This document shows, piece by piece, positions 35,071 to 44,208 of a DNA stretch of 64,000 nucleotides. Source of the stretch: Blautia schinkii DSM 10518 (lineage in GTDB: Bacteria; Bacillota; Clostridia; Lachnospirales; Lachnospiraceae); NCBI GenBank assembly GCA_000702025.1, contig JNKJ01000024.1:1-64000 (forward strand), written 5' to 3'. The notes beneath the pieces were generated by a model that saw only the letters and a list, made by a program, of their open reading frames with translations, was not told the origin of the DNA and did no database searches. The first letter of the stretch is position 1. Every line of letters starts with the position of its first letter. Both the position numbers and the translations under genes were made by a program.

Positions 35071-36403
35071 AGGTGCTCACCTGCTTCTCATACCCGGCAA
35101 TCTGTTCCAACTGGATTTGGTTGTATTTCTCTGCAGCCTCCGGTGCTGTCATTCCGTCAAACATTTCGATACATAATTCCCGCACAACATCCCAGCTTCC
35201 AAACCTTAGCTGCATGTCCTCAGCTGGAATCCGGATACCCGACAAATACGTTTCATATGCCGGCCTCATTCTTTCATCGCCCAAAATAAACTCAGCGTTT
35301 TCATAAACAGGCAGAATAATGTCCCGTTTTTCCATATTCTCTTTATAATACTCCTCGGACAAATATGCGACAAACTCCATGGCATCCTCCAGGCTTTCAC
35401 TGTCAGGATTGACACATAGGCGGGAGACCGCCGTAGTCAGCAGCGCCGTTCCTTCCGGAACAGGGATTCCCTGCACATGATAATCAAGCTGGGGATTCGC
35501 CTCATCTACCGCCGGAATATATTCCAGCGGACCAAAATAGAACGCCGTCTCCCCGGAGGCAAAATCAGGTATATCCCGCTCACCTGCACGCAGCCCGTCC
35601 GCATCCGTTCCGCTCACTCCGTCCCCATACCAGCCCTTTTCTACCATATCCTGAAATATTTGGAAGCCCTCCAGCATATAACCGCCGATTTGTTCTTCTC
35701 CGGAATTCAGCCGCTCAAGCTGTTCCTGAAAATCCGGGTCGTCATAGAGCTTATATAAACCGTTGGCTATCGTGGGAACAGCTGTCGCATGCCAACGACT
35801 GAGACTGAGCGGTGTCCCTCCAAGCTCTTTTATCTTCGTACAGCAGGCATTAAATTCCTCCAGATTTTCCGGCGGCTGCAGTTCATATTGCTCTAATACA
35901 TCCTTATTCACAAAGAGCGCATATGCCGTCATATTCATCGGAATACAATATACCGTATCCCCGATGACCGCCTCATCCCTGGCGCTTTTATTCATCTTCT
36001 CAAACGCTTTAAGAGAAGACAGATCATAAAAATATCCTTCCTGCGCAAACGTCTTTACACTGTCCTCATTGACAACAAAAATATCATCGCCCTTACCGGT
36101 CCGCAGCCGTTCCTCAAGATATTCATTATAACCATCCGCAGTAGCGATACCCTCAAATACAACGTGGACGTCATGACTTTTATTATATTTGTCAATTAAT
36201 TTTCTGTATGAAACGGCTCCACTGGACTTGCTTTCCACAGGTGCAAAGAAGGTCAGCGTCTTTTCCTGCGGCAGCTCCTTAAGTGTCTCAGGCTCCACAA
36301 CATTCACTTCATTTCCGGAGCCGGAAGAATGATAGCATCCACTCAGTCCTCCGATAAAGAGAACCAGCGCACCGAAGAAAAAATAGTAACTGGTTTTTTT
36401 CAT
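35054..36403 (-). CDS. Family 1 extracellular solute-binding lipoprotein
   Basis: A 449-aa lipoprotein: signal peptide with lipobox L20-S-G-C23, then a carbohydrate-type binding fold (YNKSHDVHVVFEG, later GETAFYFGPLE). It resembles sugar-binding proteins of ABC importers, but no permease or ATPase is adjacent. Its 3' end overlaps the hybrid kinase start by 17 bases, so it likely presents ligand to the kinase (inference), similar to other periplasmic-binding-protein sensor pairs. A promoter lies just upstream. Confidence 0.83.
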   Translation of the reverse strand: MKKTSYYFFFGALVLFIGGLSGCYHSSGSGNEVNVVEPETLKELPQEKTLTFFAPVESKSSGAVSYRKLIDKYNKSHDVHVVFEGIATADGYNEYLEERLRTGKGDDIFVVNEDSVKTFAQEGYFYDLSSLKAFEKMNKSARDEAVIGDTVYCIPMNMTAYALFVNKDVLEQYELQPPENLEEFNACCTKIKELGGTPLSLSRWHATAVPTIANGLYKLYDDPDFQEQLERLNSGEEQIGGYMLEGFQIFQDMVEKGWYGDGVSGTDADGLRAGERDIPDFASGETAFYFGPLEYIPAVDEANPQLDYHVQGIPVPEGTALLTTAVSRLCVNPDSESLEDAMEFVAYLSEEYYKENMEKRDIILPVYENAEFILGDERMRPAYETYLSGIRIPAEDMQLRFGSWDVVRELCIEMFDGMTAPEAAEKYNQIQLEQIAGYEKQVSTFEKKK

Positions 36404-36441
36404 ATTTAAAAGCCTGCTTTCTACTATCTAAGATTAGATTA

Positions 36442-36470
36442 AGTATAGCAAATATTGACAAGGATAGCAA
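36442..36470 (-). promoter_or_regulatory. Promoter for the binding protein / hybrid kinase operon
   Basis: Minus strand: TTGCTA (36470-36465), 17-base spacer, TATACT (36447-36442), about 40 bases before the start codon. Confidence 0.6.
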
Positions 36471-36608
36471 TTATTTAAGAGATTTCCTTCCATATCCGGT
36501 TTCCTTCAGATGCCATCTCACGACGTGCACCCTTCCTTCGGCTATATCCTTCTCACTACCGGGCGGATTCCGCACTTGCACGGTTGGAAACGTGCGCCGC
36601 CAGGTGGA
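36471..36608. other. Intergenic spacer without recognisable feature
   Basis: Between the solute-binding protein promoter and the sugar-operon terminator. A minor GCACG/CGTGC inverted pair occurs near 36575-36595; otherwise nothing is seen. Confidence 0.5.
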
Positions 36609-36651
36609 TAAAAAAACTGCCGTACCAGTATGTTTGTCCGGGTACGACAGT
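36609..36651 (-). terminator. Terminator of the amino-sugar operon
   Basis: Minus strand: ACTGTCGTACC pairs with GGTACGGCAGT (one mismatch), followed directly by seven or more T (36616-36609). It closes the operon that starts at 47324. Confidence 0.88.
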
Positions 36652-36733
36652 CTGTATATTTTCTGTTATTCTATTGTGTATTGACATTTATCTGTTTCGT
36701 ATCTTCTAAAGTGCCGCGTCAGTTGTGGCCCAT

Positions 36734-37771
36734 CTACTCATTTAGCGTAATGTATGCATCCAAACCTGTCGGCAGATCCGGGTTCACACCGCGTACCATT
36801 GCCTTTTCAAAAGCGAGGAGCTGAATAACATTGATAAACGGAATCCCTGCAGCCAGGCTGTCGATAAAACCATTGATACAGAAGCCGGCGTCAGCCTGAT
36901 ATTTATTTTCCTTTGCATGAGACACTGTAATGATTTTTCCTCCATGTGATTGCAAATCCTTCAATAGCGACGCCTGCAGTGTTTCATTGTCTTTCTGCAT
37001 CAAAATAATGTTCATTGTCCGGCAGTCATTAAGCACCATCGGACCATGGCGATAATCCAGAAGCCGGAAGCAGATACCGGGAAGCTGGGCAATCTCCGTA
37101 AATGCCAGTGCGCCTTCCTCCGCAATCCCTACAAAGGGTCCATTCGCAAGTACTACAGCCTTATCCCACTCCTCCTTTGCAAGTTTTTGAAGTGCCGGTC
37201 TCACTGTTTTCTGAAACTCTGCAACACCCCACACTGCCTTTTTCAAGAGCTCCAGCTCCCACTCATCGCCTGTATAAAAACAGTTTAACATTGCAAGCGC
37301 CAAATAAAAATTCGTAACAGACCTTGTCTGACACACACTTTTATCATAGCACCAATCCAAGGTCACATCCAAATCCGTATACGGCATAAAATCATTATCC
37401 TGCAGCATAGTAAGTGAAAGCACCTTACAATTCGTCTCCGCCTTAAGCCGCATCAGTGACCGCAGTATCTCCGAGGTTTTCCCTGAGCGTGAGATAGCTA
37501 TTACGATACTGTCCCGGAAAAGCTGCTGGTAAAAGGCCGGGTTCATCAGATAATCGCCGCCTGCCACCGCATCCGCAGACGTATCCGCCGTTCTGACAAA
37601 CATACGCTGCCCTGACTTCGCGAGCATATAGCTTGAGCCGCAGCCAATAAAGATGAATTTTTTTCTTCCCGCAAAAAATGCACTTACTTCTTCGCGCAGC
37701 CCAGCGAGATACGTATACGTCTTTTCCAGTGCCTCCTGCTGTAATAAAATTTCCTGTTCAGTCAAATACAT
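36734..37771 (-). CDS. SIS-domain sugar-phosphate isomerase/deaminase
   Basis: A 345-aa protein with two SIS (sugar isomerase) domains: the first (about 35-165) has FIGCGSSYMLAKSG and ISRSGKTSE as phospho-sugar sites; the second (about 200-335) has RLLDYRHGPMVLND. It matches GlmS C-terminal-like/AgaS/FrlB deaminases, which convert amino-sugar phosphates to keto-sugar phosphates with loss of ammonia. As last gene of the operon with NanE, it could deaminate GlcN-6-P or a related product (inference). The ATG follows AAGGAGGAG. Confidence 0.82.
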   Translation of the reverse strand: MYLTEQEILLQQEALEKTYTYLAGLREEVSAFFAGRKKFIFIGCGSSYMLAKSGQRMFVRTADTSADAVAGGDYLMNPAFYQQLFRDSIVIAISRSGKTSEILRSLMRLKAETNCKVLSLTMLQDNDFMPYTDLDVTLDWCYDKSVCQTRSVTNFYLALAMLNCFYTGDEWELELLKKAVWGVAEFQKTVRPALQKLAKEEWDKAVVLANGPFVGIAEEGALAFTEIAQLPGICFRLLDYRHGPMVLNDCRTMNIILMQKDNETLQASLLKDLQSHGGKIITVSHAKENKYQADAGFCINGFIDSLAAGIPFINVIQLLAFEKAMVRGVNPDLPTGLDAYITLNE

Positions 37772-37840
37772 GCTTCTCCTCCTTACATTTCACCCGTGCA
37801 CAATACTGCCCAGATGTTCTGTTTCATTTTTTTCACAGGT

Positions 37841-39904
37841 TTATTCCTGTTTTTTGACAAACATACGGAAGTCAATCTCTCCGGGCGGAGTGCAATGCTT
37901 CAGTACATAGCTACGCACCTCATCCTGCGAAAGCATGTTATCGGGCGAATCCAGCATCTTCTGTTCCTGGAAACGGAAAAACAAATCCGTAAGGCTGGTA
38001 TCACCTTCACGTATACATGCAAACTCACGGGAAAGCACCTGTTCCACAAATGCATATTCCTTGAGTTCCACACCGGCAAGGGCTGCCTGCAGGGTAAGCC
38101 GGTCACTGTCCTGACGTTCCGCCGGTAGTCCCCGATAATAATTCCAAGCTTCCTCAAAGCTTCTGTTATCCAGTAACAAATCCATATATTCCTCAGAAAA
38201 AATCTTGTCTATTCCGTTATCCTCAATCTCTATACACTCTTTCATCAATTTGAGAGCTTCTTCTACATCCCCATTTAGCCTTGCGTCATAAGCAAGGTTA
38301 CGCAAAGTAAATGCAGACGGGCAAAGCCCGAAAGAAATCTGCCACTGTTTCACACCCTCACTGCGGGCACCCAGTTCATATTCTATGACTCCCAGATGTA
38401 ATCTGGAAAGATAATGATTTCCTTTCGGGTGCCTCAGACTTTCTTTCAGCAAAGGATAAAACTTTTCATCTACCATCCAGCTCTCCGGTGCCTGTGAAGG
38501 GAGGAGTTCAGGCAGAAAACCGTCGTTCAGCAGACACAGCCACGGATACTGCTCCTTTGTCAATGTATTGTCCGGGAATAAAAGATGCTCAGGAAAATAA
38601 CCACCCTGCCTTTTCACTCGCTCCCTCTCCAGGGCCCCCCATCCGCTGCCATAGGATAGAATTTCTTCTGCCGGATTTTTTGCCAGCTTTTTATAACATG
38701 CATCTCTTTGCACAATTTCTTCAGGGGGTAACGCATTCTGCACCTGGACCTCCACAGCCATACGGGATGCTGCATAATCCTCTCCATAAGCTGTCTCCGG
38801 TTTCTCAAGGAAAGTCTCTCCGATTGCCTGTGTAAAGCTCCAAGTGGTTTTCCCCGGGATTTCTATTCCATTAAGCTGAGTAGGGGCTAATCCGGCCTGA
38901 AGTTCTACATAGTTCCCTTCTTCCTCTGTCGCCAGATAAGAACACCAGCGCCGGCCGCCTGGATGGCTTCCCCAGCAGAACATTTTCCGGTAACGCAACG
39001 GCAGTGTGGAACGCTCGAAAAACAGCCTCCCGTCCCCATACGCCGCGCCGCTCCAGCAATTCTGTGCCATTGGAGGATTCTGGAAGAAGAATTCATTGGA
39101 ATAGTCCGCGTTGGCAGGGTATGTAGAATCGCGTCCGGGCAAAGTCGGGATATAAGGCAGCGACGCCCTCCCGAAAATTCTCACGGGATTCGTATTGTCA
39201 CTGATACTCTCCGGATGCAGATAAAGCACCTCCTCTGTCCCGGAAAATACGCGGAGCTTTTCCTCTGCCTGAATGGCAATGTTCGTCCACCAGTACATCG
39301 ATTTCGGACTCTCGTCCCCATTGATAATCTCCGCATGTACGTAGAGTGCACGGGAGCCCTCAGGCAGATGAAAATCAAGCTGTATAAAGAGCCGTTTCAT
39401 ACGCTCAAAATCATACATACGGACGAATTCCTCTCCGTCCTCTCCTTTTACCTTTGCAAAATTCACCGGGGAGCTGCTATACATCGTATGACCATATTGC
39501 GCCGCATTCCACTCCACCCCTCCGGAAAACCAGGCATTTCGAATACCTAAATTTGCAGGCTGAAAAACAGGATTTTTATAAAGAACCTCTTTTCCCGTCT
39601 CCTTATTTTTCAGGGAATAAAGGCGGCCTCCGTACTCCGGGAGAAACGCTGCTTTTAAATATTTATTTTCAAGTACTACAGTCTTTAAATATATCTGCCG
39701 TTTTTTTCTGTCATATTTATCCTGCATCCGGTAAGGAAGTACACGGTAGCCTGTATTTTTTCCAAGGCCTGCCTCCTGCTCCTTTGTAAGTGAACCATCC
39801 CCTTTTGAAGGCTTATCACTTTCCTGGTCACGGAAAATCGGAAGCGGATGCTCCCCCTCTATTTCACAGCCCGTAACGGGCAGAATCTGTGTATATACAC
39901 TCAT
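37841..39904 (-). CDS. DUF5107 and TPR-repeat protein
   Basis: A 687-aa protein without signal peptide; AAGGAGAG precedes the ATG at 39904. The N-terminal two thirds (about 10-420) is a DUF5107 region with beta-sandwich galactose-mutarotase-like features (LPEYGGRLYSLKNK, NIRNAWFSGGVEWN-like stretch, MFCWGSHPGGRRW). The C-terminal third has tetratricopeptide helices (about 490-680, e.g. RNLAYDARLNGDVEEALKLM). Mutarotase-like DUF5107 proteins occur in sugar catabolic clusters; a sugar epimerase or binding role is likely but unproven. Confidence 0.78.
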   Translation of the reverse strand: MSVYTQILPVTGCEIEGEHPLPIFRDQESDKPSKGDGSLTKEQEAGLGKNTGYRVLPYRMQDKYDRKKRQIYLKTVVLENKYLKAAFLPEYGGRLYSLKNKETGKEVLYKNPVFQPANLGIRNAWFSGGVEWNAAQYGHTMYSSSPVNFAKVKGEDGEEFVRMYDFERMKRLFIQLDFHLPEGSRALYVHAEIINGDESPKSMYWWTNIAIQAEEKLRVFSGTEEVLYLHPESISDNTNPVRIFGRASLPYIPTLPGRDSTYPANADYSNEFFFQNPPMAQNCWSGAAYGDGRLFFERSTLPLRYRKMFCWGSHPGGRRWCSYLATEEEGNYVELQAGLAPTQLNGIEIPGKTTWSFTQAIGETFLEKPETAYGEDYAASRMAVEVQVQNALPPEEIVQRDACYKKLAKNPAEEILSYGSGWGALERERVKRQGGYFPEHLLFPDNTLTKEQYPWLCLLNDGFLPELLPSQAPESWMVDEKFYPLLKESLRHPKGNHYLSRLHLGVIEYELGARSEGVKQWQISFGLCPSAFTLRNLAYDARLNGDVEEALKLMKECIEIEDNGIDKIFSEEYMDLLLDNRSFEEAWNYYRGLPAERQDSDRLTLQAALAGVELKEYAFVEQVLSREFACIREGDTSLTDLFFRFQEQKMLDSPDNMLSQDEVRSYVLKHCTPPGEIDFRMFVKKQE

Positions 39905-39948
39905 GAAATCTCTCCTTTTTATAATCACCTTTAAATATCAAATACAAT

Positions 39949-40653
39949 TCAACATAAGTCCTGAAGCTCATCCACAATTTTCTTTGTGATTATCTGCGGT
40001 CTGGTAATACCGGCACCGATGACGACATTGTGGGCGCCCGCTTCCAGCGCTTTTCGTGCCATCACCTCATTCCAGTAACGGCCCTCCGCAATTACCGGTA
40101 CCTTAACGGCTGCCACAAGCTCTTCTACTACTTCAATTGCAGGCGGTTGAAGCTCAATGATCAGGCTGCTCTTATTTCTTGTATATTCCGTATATCCTGC
40201 CAGCGTAGAGGAAACCATATCCGCGCCTGCCTCCACGGCAGCGCGCCCCTCCTCCACTGTAGAGACATCCGCCAAAAGAAGAATATCAGGAAACTGCTGT
40301 TTAATCTCCCTGAGCAAACGCTCTGTCGTTCTATCCTCCGGCTTTGGAAGTCTGGTTGCATCCACAGCTACAATCTCACATCCTGTGGTGTAAACAGCCT
40401 CCACATCCCGGAGCGTGGGTGTAATATAAGACCAATATCCCTCATAATGATGCTTGATCAATCCAATCACAGGTATCGTCACAAGCTGCTTTGCAGCCAT
40501 GATATCTCCCAGACCATTCATACGCACCCCCACTGCTCCTCCCATCTGGGCAGCCAGGGCAAATCTTCCCATGATCGCGCTTTCCCGCATAGGCTCCTCT
40601 GCTGTTGCCTGGCAGGAAACAATCAATCCTTTTTTCAGTTCTTCCACCTTCAT
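39949..40653 (-). CDS. nanE: N-acetylmannosamine-6-phosphate 2-epimerase
   Basis: A 234-aa TIM-barrel enzyme converting ManNAc-6-P to GlcNAc-6-P. Family features: the LIVSCQA start, YITPTLRDVEAV, ADVSTVEEGRAAVEAGADMVSS (in two halves), VIAEGRYW, and GAHNVVIGAGITRPQ. It overlaps the ROK kinase gene by 4 bases (ATGA), a common nanE-nanK arrangement. Confidence 0.93.
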   Translation of the reverse strand: MKVEELKKGLIVSCQATAEEPMRESAIMGRFALAAQMGGAVGVRMNGLGDIMAAKQLVTIPVIGLIKHHYEGYWSYITPTLRDVEAVYTTGCEIVAVDATRLPKPEDRTTERLLREIKQQFPDILLLADVSTVEEGRAAVEAGADMVSSTLAGYTEYTRNKSSLIIELQPPAIEVVEELVAAVKVPVIAEGRYWNEVMARKALEAGAHNVVIGAGITRPQIITKKIVDELQDLC

Positions 40654-41564
40654 CCCTTTTCCTCCCCCAGCATCTCTAATGCCAGTTTAGCTGCACCCAA
40701 CACTGCTGCCTGGTTGCCGTTTAAGGCCGCCTGAATCGCCATAGGTGCAAGATTTTTATTTCTCTTCTTCTCTACTAACTCCAGCATCCCCTGCCACCAA
40801 TATTGTCTCGTATCGATGAGACCTCCGCCCAGCAGTACAGCATCCGCCTCGAAGATATTCTGGATTGATATCAGACAGGTCGCCAGATCATTTTTAAATG
40901 CTTCGAGAATCTTCCATGCGTCCGGATTTTTTCTCTCAACCAGTGCAAAAAACTCATAGCCCGAGCTTAGGGGTTCTTCTCCTACAAGTTCATTGTAAGA
41001 CTGCCAAAGTGCTGTCCCTGAAAGATATTTCTCCACACATCCATTCTGTCCGCAAAGACATTTGCGGCCATCAGGATGAAGAATAAAATGTCCCAGTTCT
41101 GCCTGTGTAACCTCCCAGCCTTCACCGCTGTCCTTTTTCACCGCCACAGCACCGCCCACTCCGGTACCTAAAATAAGACTCACCACTTTATGATAAGAAG
41201 AAAGTCCTCCCTTCCACAGTTCTCCGCGCAAGGCCATGCTGCAGTCATTGTCTATACAAACCGGCAGATGGAACCGTTCCTCCATCTCTTTCTTAATATT
41301 CAGGCCAATATAGTCCGTATAGATGGCTACAGCACTCTTCACTACCCCGGCCTCCCTGTCAAGCCTTCCACCGGCACCTATGGACAGGGCGGAAAAACAG
41401 TATTTCTCACTTAATCTGCTGTATATACTACTATAGGTGTCAATGACAAATTTTCCGTTTCTTCCAGTGTTTTCAACACGTATCGGGTCGAAAATATTGC
41501 CCTTTTCATCAACTGCCGCACCTGTGATTTTCGTGCCTCCTGTGTCAATTGCCGCTATATACAT
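40650..41564 (-). CDS. ROK-family sugar kinase (probable N-acetylmannosamine kinase)
   Basis: A 304-aa kinase of the ROK family. ATP site: AIDTGGTKITGAA. Zinc site: GHFILHPDGRKCLCGQ followed by NGCVEKYLSG (H and three Cys). The catalytic Asp lies in IDNDCSMA. The ATG at 41564 was chosen; a TTG 18 bases earlier is possible. Coupling to nanE and the sugar ABC genes points to ManNAc as substrate (inference). It begins 7 bases after the fused transporter gene. Confidence 0.85.
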   Translation of the reverse strand: MYIAAIDTGGTKITGAAVDEKGNIFDPIRVENTGRNGKFVIDTYSSIYSRLSEKYCFSALSIGAGGRLDREAGVVKSAVAIYTDYIGLNIKKEMEERFHLPVCIDNDCSMALRGELWKGGLSSYHKVVSLILGTGVGGAVAVKKDSGEGWEVTQAELGHFILHPDGRKCLCGQNGCVEKYLSGTALWQSYNELVGEEPLSSGYEFFALVERKNPDAWKILEAFKNDLATCLISIQNIFEADAVLLGGGLIDTRQYWWQGMLELVEKKRNKNLAPMAIQAALNGNQAAVLGAAKLALEMLGEEKG

Positions 41565-41571
41565 ATCACGC

Positions 41572-44133
41572 TCATCCCCCAAGTATAGTCTCCGGCATTG
41601 CAGTCATAGCGCATTCCATAATCGCCTCCTGAGTAGCCTTGCCGCCTTCAAATTCTCCTGTCTGTGTGCCCTCGGCCAGTACCACAATGCGGTCGCAGCA
41701 TCCAATAATCTCCGGCAGCTCGGAGGAAATGAGTATGATGGCGATGTGCTGCCTTGCAAGCTCTCCAATCAAACGATGAATCTCAGCCTTAGCTCCCACG
41801 TCAATACCACGGGTAGGCTCGTCCAATATGATCAGAGAAGGCTTACATGCCAACATTTTTGCCAAACAGCATTTCTGCTGGTTTCCGCCACTGAGACGCC
41901 CGATTGCCTGCTCATCGGATGCCGCTTTGATACGGAATTTTTCCATATACTCACCGCTTAACCCGCGCTCCCGGTCCGTATTCCGATAACCTTTATTACA
42001 AAGCTCTTCCAGAGCCGCAAGACATATATTCTCCTTAACACTTCTCAAAGGAATGATCCCTTCCCCGCGCCGGTCCTCTGAAACGTAGCAGATACCATGC
42101 TTTAGCGCCTCTTTGGGCGAATATATTTTGAGTTTTCTGCCATTCAGGAAAAGCTCTCCGCTATCATACTTATCCATACCGAAAATGCAGCGCGCAATCT
42201 CAGTCCTGCCGGCGCCCATAAGCCCGGAAAATCCCAGCACCTCTCCGGCACGTACCTCAAAGCTGATGGGAGCAAAAACACCCTTACGGCCAAGATTGAC
42301 AGCCTGGAATACCACCTCGCCAAGTTCTGTCTTTTCCCTGTTGAAAATATCCTTGACTTCTCTGCCCACCATCAGTCTGGTAAGGTCATCCTCATTTGTC
42401 TCTGAAATAGCCATTGTTTTCACATGTTCACCATCACGGAGCACGGTGACTTCATCGGCAATCTCGAATATCTCCGGCATTCTGTGGGAAATATATACCA
42501 CAGCGATTCCTTGACGTTTCATTTCCCGGATAATGTCAAATAATTTATCCTTATCCGCCTCCGTAATCGCAGAGGTCGGTTCGTCCATGACTACAAACCA
42601 CGCATTTGCAGAAAAAGCCTTGGCTATTTCCACCATCTGCTGCTGGCTCACACTCAGCTCCCGGATTTTTTTCGTGACATTGGAATTAAAGTGGAGCTGC
42701 TGCATAAGTCCCACAGCGCTTTTCAGCATTTGCTTCACAGAAAGGAAGAGTCCCTTGCTTCGTAACTCCTTGCCAAGGAAAATATTTTGTACAATATTAA
42801 GCTCAGGCACCAGGGCAAATTCCTGATAAATCACGGATATACCCAACTTCCTGGAGTCAACTGTAGAGTGAATTTCCACAGGCATGCCGTCAATCGTAAT
42901 GGTTCCTCCGTCACGCTGGTAAACACCGGATAATATCTTGATCAAAGTCGATTTTCCGGCACCGTTTTCCCCAAGCAGAGCATGTACCTTGCCGCTCTCT
43001 ACCTTAAGAGATACACCTTTTAACGCGGGTACCCCGGAAAAGCTCTTGCTTATCTGAGACAGCTCCATAATATGATTCTTATTTTTTTCTACTGCCTCAA
43101 GAGCCTTCTCATTGACAGAAGAATCTTTTAAGGTTTTCCCGGCCTTCACCGCATCTTTTACCAAACTCACCATCTGATTAGAGAGCACGGCTACCAGTAC
43201 GAATACCCCCTGTATAATGTAGTTAGAATAAGAGGGTATATTGATCATATTGATTCCAAGGGTAAGAACGCCCATCAAAAGACTGCCAAGGAAAATCCCG
43301 GCCATTGTTCCCACACCGCCCAACAGACTGATACCGCCCATGACCACAGCAGTGATAACGTCAAACTCAAGTCCCGTCCCGGCAAGAGGCTGTGCAGAGC
43401 TGGAACGTCCGATGGTAATGATTGCGGCCAATCCGCATAATGCACCTGAAGTCAAATAAGTTTTAAAAATTTCCTTTTTTACATGAATACCTGAAGCATA
43501 GGCTGCCGTAGGATTGCCGCCCACAGCGTAAATCCTGATTCCGGTGGCAGAATGCTTCATCCAGAACAATGCAACTATAATCGCCGGTATCAATATCACT
43601 GTCACGTTTGGAACAATGAGGGCTCCTATGTGAAACTGACCGCCTCCCAGCCAGTTAAAATATGCATTTTTCACCACGATTCTCGAACCATCAGTTATCA
43701 TCATCGTCAGTCCCCGGGCAAAGGTCTGCATCGCCAAAGTAACCATAAACGGACTAATTTTCAGATAGCCACAGAGATAACCGTTCGCCGCTCCCACAAG
43801 GCACCCCACAACAATGGATGCGGCCATGCCGAGAACTGCACTGACAGGACTCTCTCCACCTGCAGCGTTTATCACCACGGCGGCTGACGCGCCTGAAAGT
43901 GCCATAGTTGCGCCTACAGACAAATCAATACCTCCGGTGAGAATTACCAGCGTCATGCCGATTGCTAAGATGATAAGTACCGTTGACTGACGAATCAAAT
44001 TAGTGATAGTCATCAATTTTACAAAGTTCGGTATTTTGATTGAAAATAGCACCAGAAAGCCGACAATAATTACCAGCAAAAACAAATATCGCTTCTGTTC
44101 TGCAGTTAGTTGTTTTTTGTTTTGTTTATTCAT
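41572..44133 (-). CDS. Fused ribose-type ABC permease and tandem ATPase (RbsC-RbsA fusion)
   Basis: An 853-aa single ORF. Residues about 1-330 are an RbsC/XylH-type permease (GGIDLSVGA near 67-75, MGGISLLGGVGTMAG, about ten membrane segments). A short linker (about 330-352) leads to an RbsA-type double ATPase. NBD1 has GENGAGKST (388-396), an LSVSQQQ signature, VMDEPTSAI and ISHRMPE; NBD2 has LSGGNQQK and LDEPTRGIDVGAK. All motifs are complete, so both parts should work. In this importer family the permease and ATPase are normally separate proteins. A second, free permease (45309-46280) is in the same operon, so a hetero-dimeric importer is likely. Confidence 0.88.
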   Translation of the reverse strand: MNKQNKKQLTAEQKRYLFLLVIIVGFLVLFSIKIPNFVKLMTITNLIRQSTVLIILAIGMTLVILTGGIDLSVGATMALSGASAAVVINAAGGESPVSAVLGMAASIVVGCLVGAANGYLCGYLKISPFMVTLAMQTFARGLTMMITDGSRIVVKNAYFNWLGGGQFHIGALIVPNVTVILIPAIIVALFWMKHSATGIRIYAVGGNPTAAYASGIHVKKEIFKTYLTSGALCGLAAIITIGRSSSAQPLAGTGLEFDVITAVVMGGISLLGGVGTMAGIFLGSLLMGVLTLGINMINIPSYSNYIIQGVFVLVAVLSNQMVSLVKDAVKAGKTLKDSSVNEKALEAVEKNKNHIMELSQISKSFSGVPALKGVSLKVESGKVHALLGENGAGKSTLIKILSGVYQRDGGTITIDGMPVEIHSTVDSRKLGISVIYQEFALVPELNIVQNIFLGKELRSKGLFLSVKQMLKSAVGLMQQLHFNSNVTKKIRELSVSQQQMVEIAKAFSANAWFVVMDEPTSAITEADKDKLFDIIREMKRQGIAVVYISHRMPEIFEIADEVTVLRDGEHVKTMAISETNEDDLTRLMVGREVKDIFNREKTELGEVVFQAVNLGRKGVFAPISFEVRAGEVLGFSGLMGAGRTEIARCIFGMDKYDSGELFLNGRKLKIYSPKEALKHGICYVSEDRRGEGIIPLRSVKENICLAALEELCNKGYRNTDRERGLSGEYMEKFRIKAASDEQAIGRLSGGNQQKCCLAKMLACKPSLIILDEPTRGIDVGAKAEIHRLIGELARQHIAIILISSELPEIIGCCDRIVVLAEGTQTGEFEGGKATQEAIMECAMTAMPETILGG

Positions 44134-44154
44134 TTTCCAATCACGGCCTTTCTT

Positions 44155-44200
44155 AAAAAGAGGCGTATCCGAAGAAACAGCTTCTCCGCAACACGCCTCT
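44155..44200 (-). terminator. Intercistronic terminator/attenuator after the binding protein gene
   Basis: Minus strand: AGAGGCGT (44200-44193) pairs with ACGCCTCT (44166-44159), followed by TTTTT. It lies between the binding-protein stop and the fused transporter gene, and would give more binding protein than transporter. Confidence 0.75.
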
Positions 44201-44208
44201 TCATCACT

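Noticed and set aside
41565-41582. Upstream TTG start for the ROK kinase
   Set aside because: The ATG at 41564 begins directly at the ATP-binding strand as in other ROK kinases and keeps a reachable GGGGG site.
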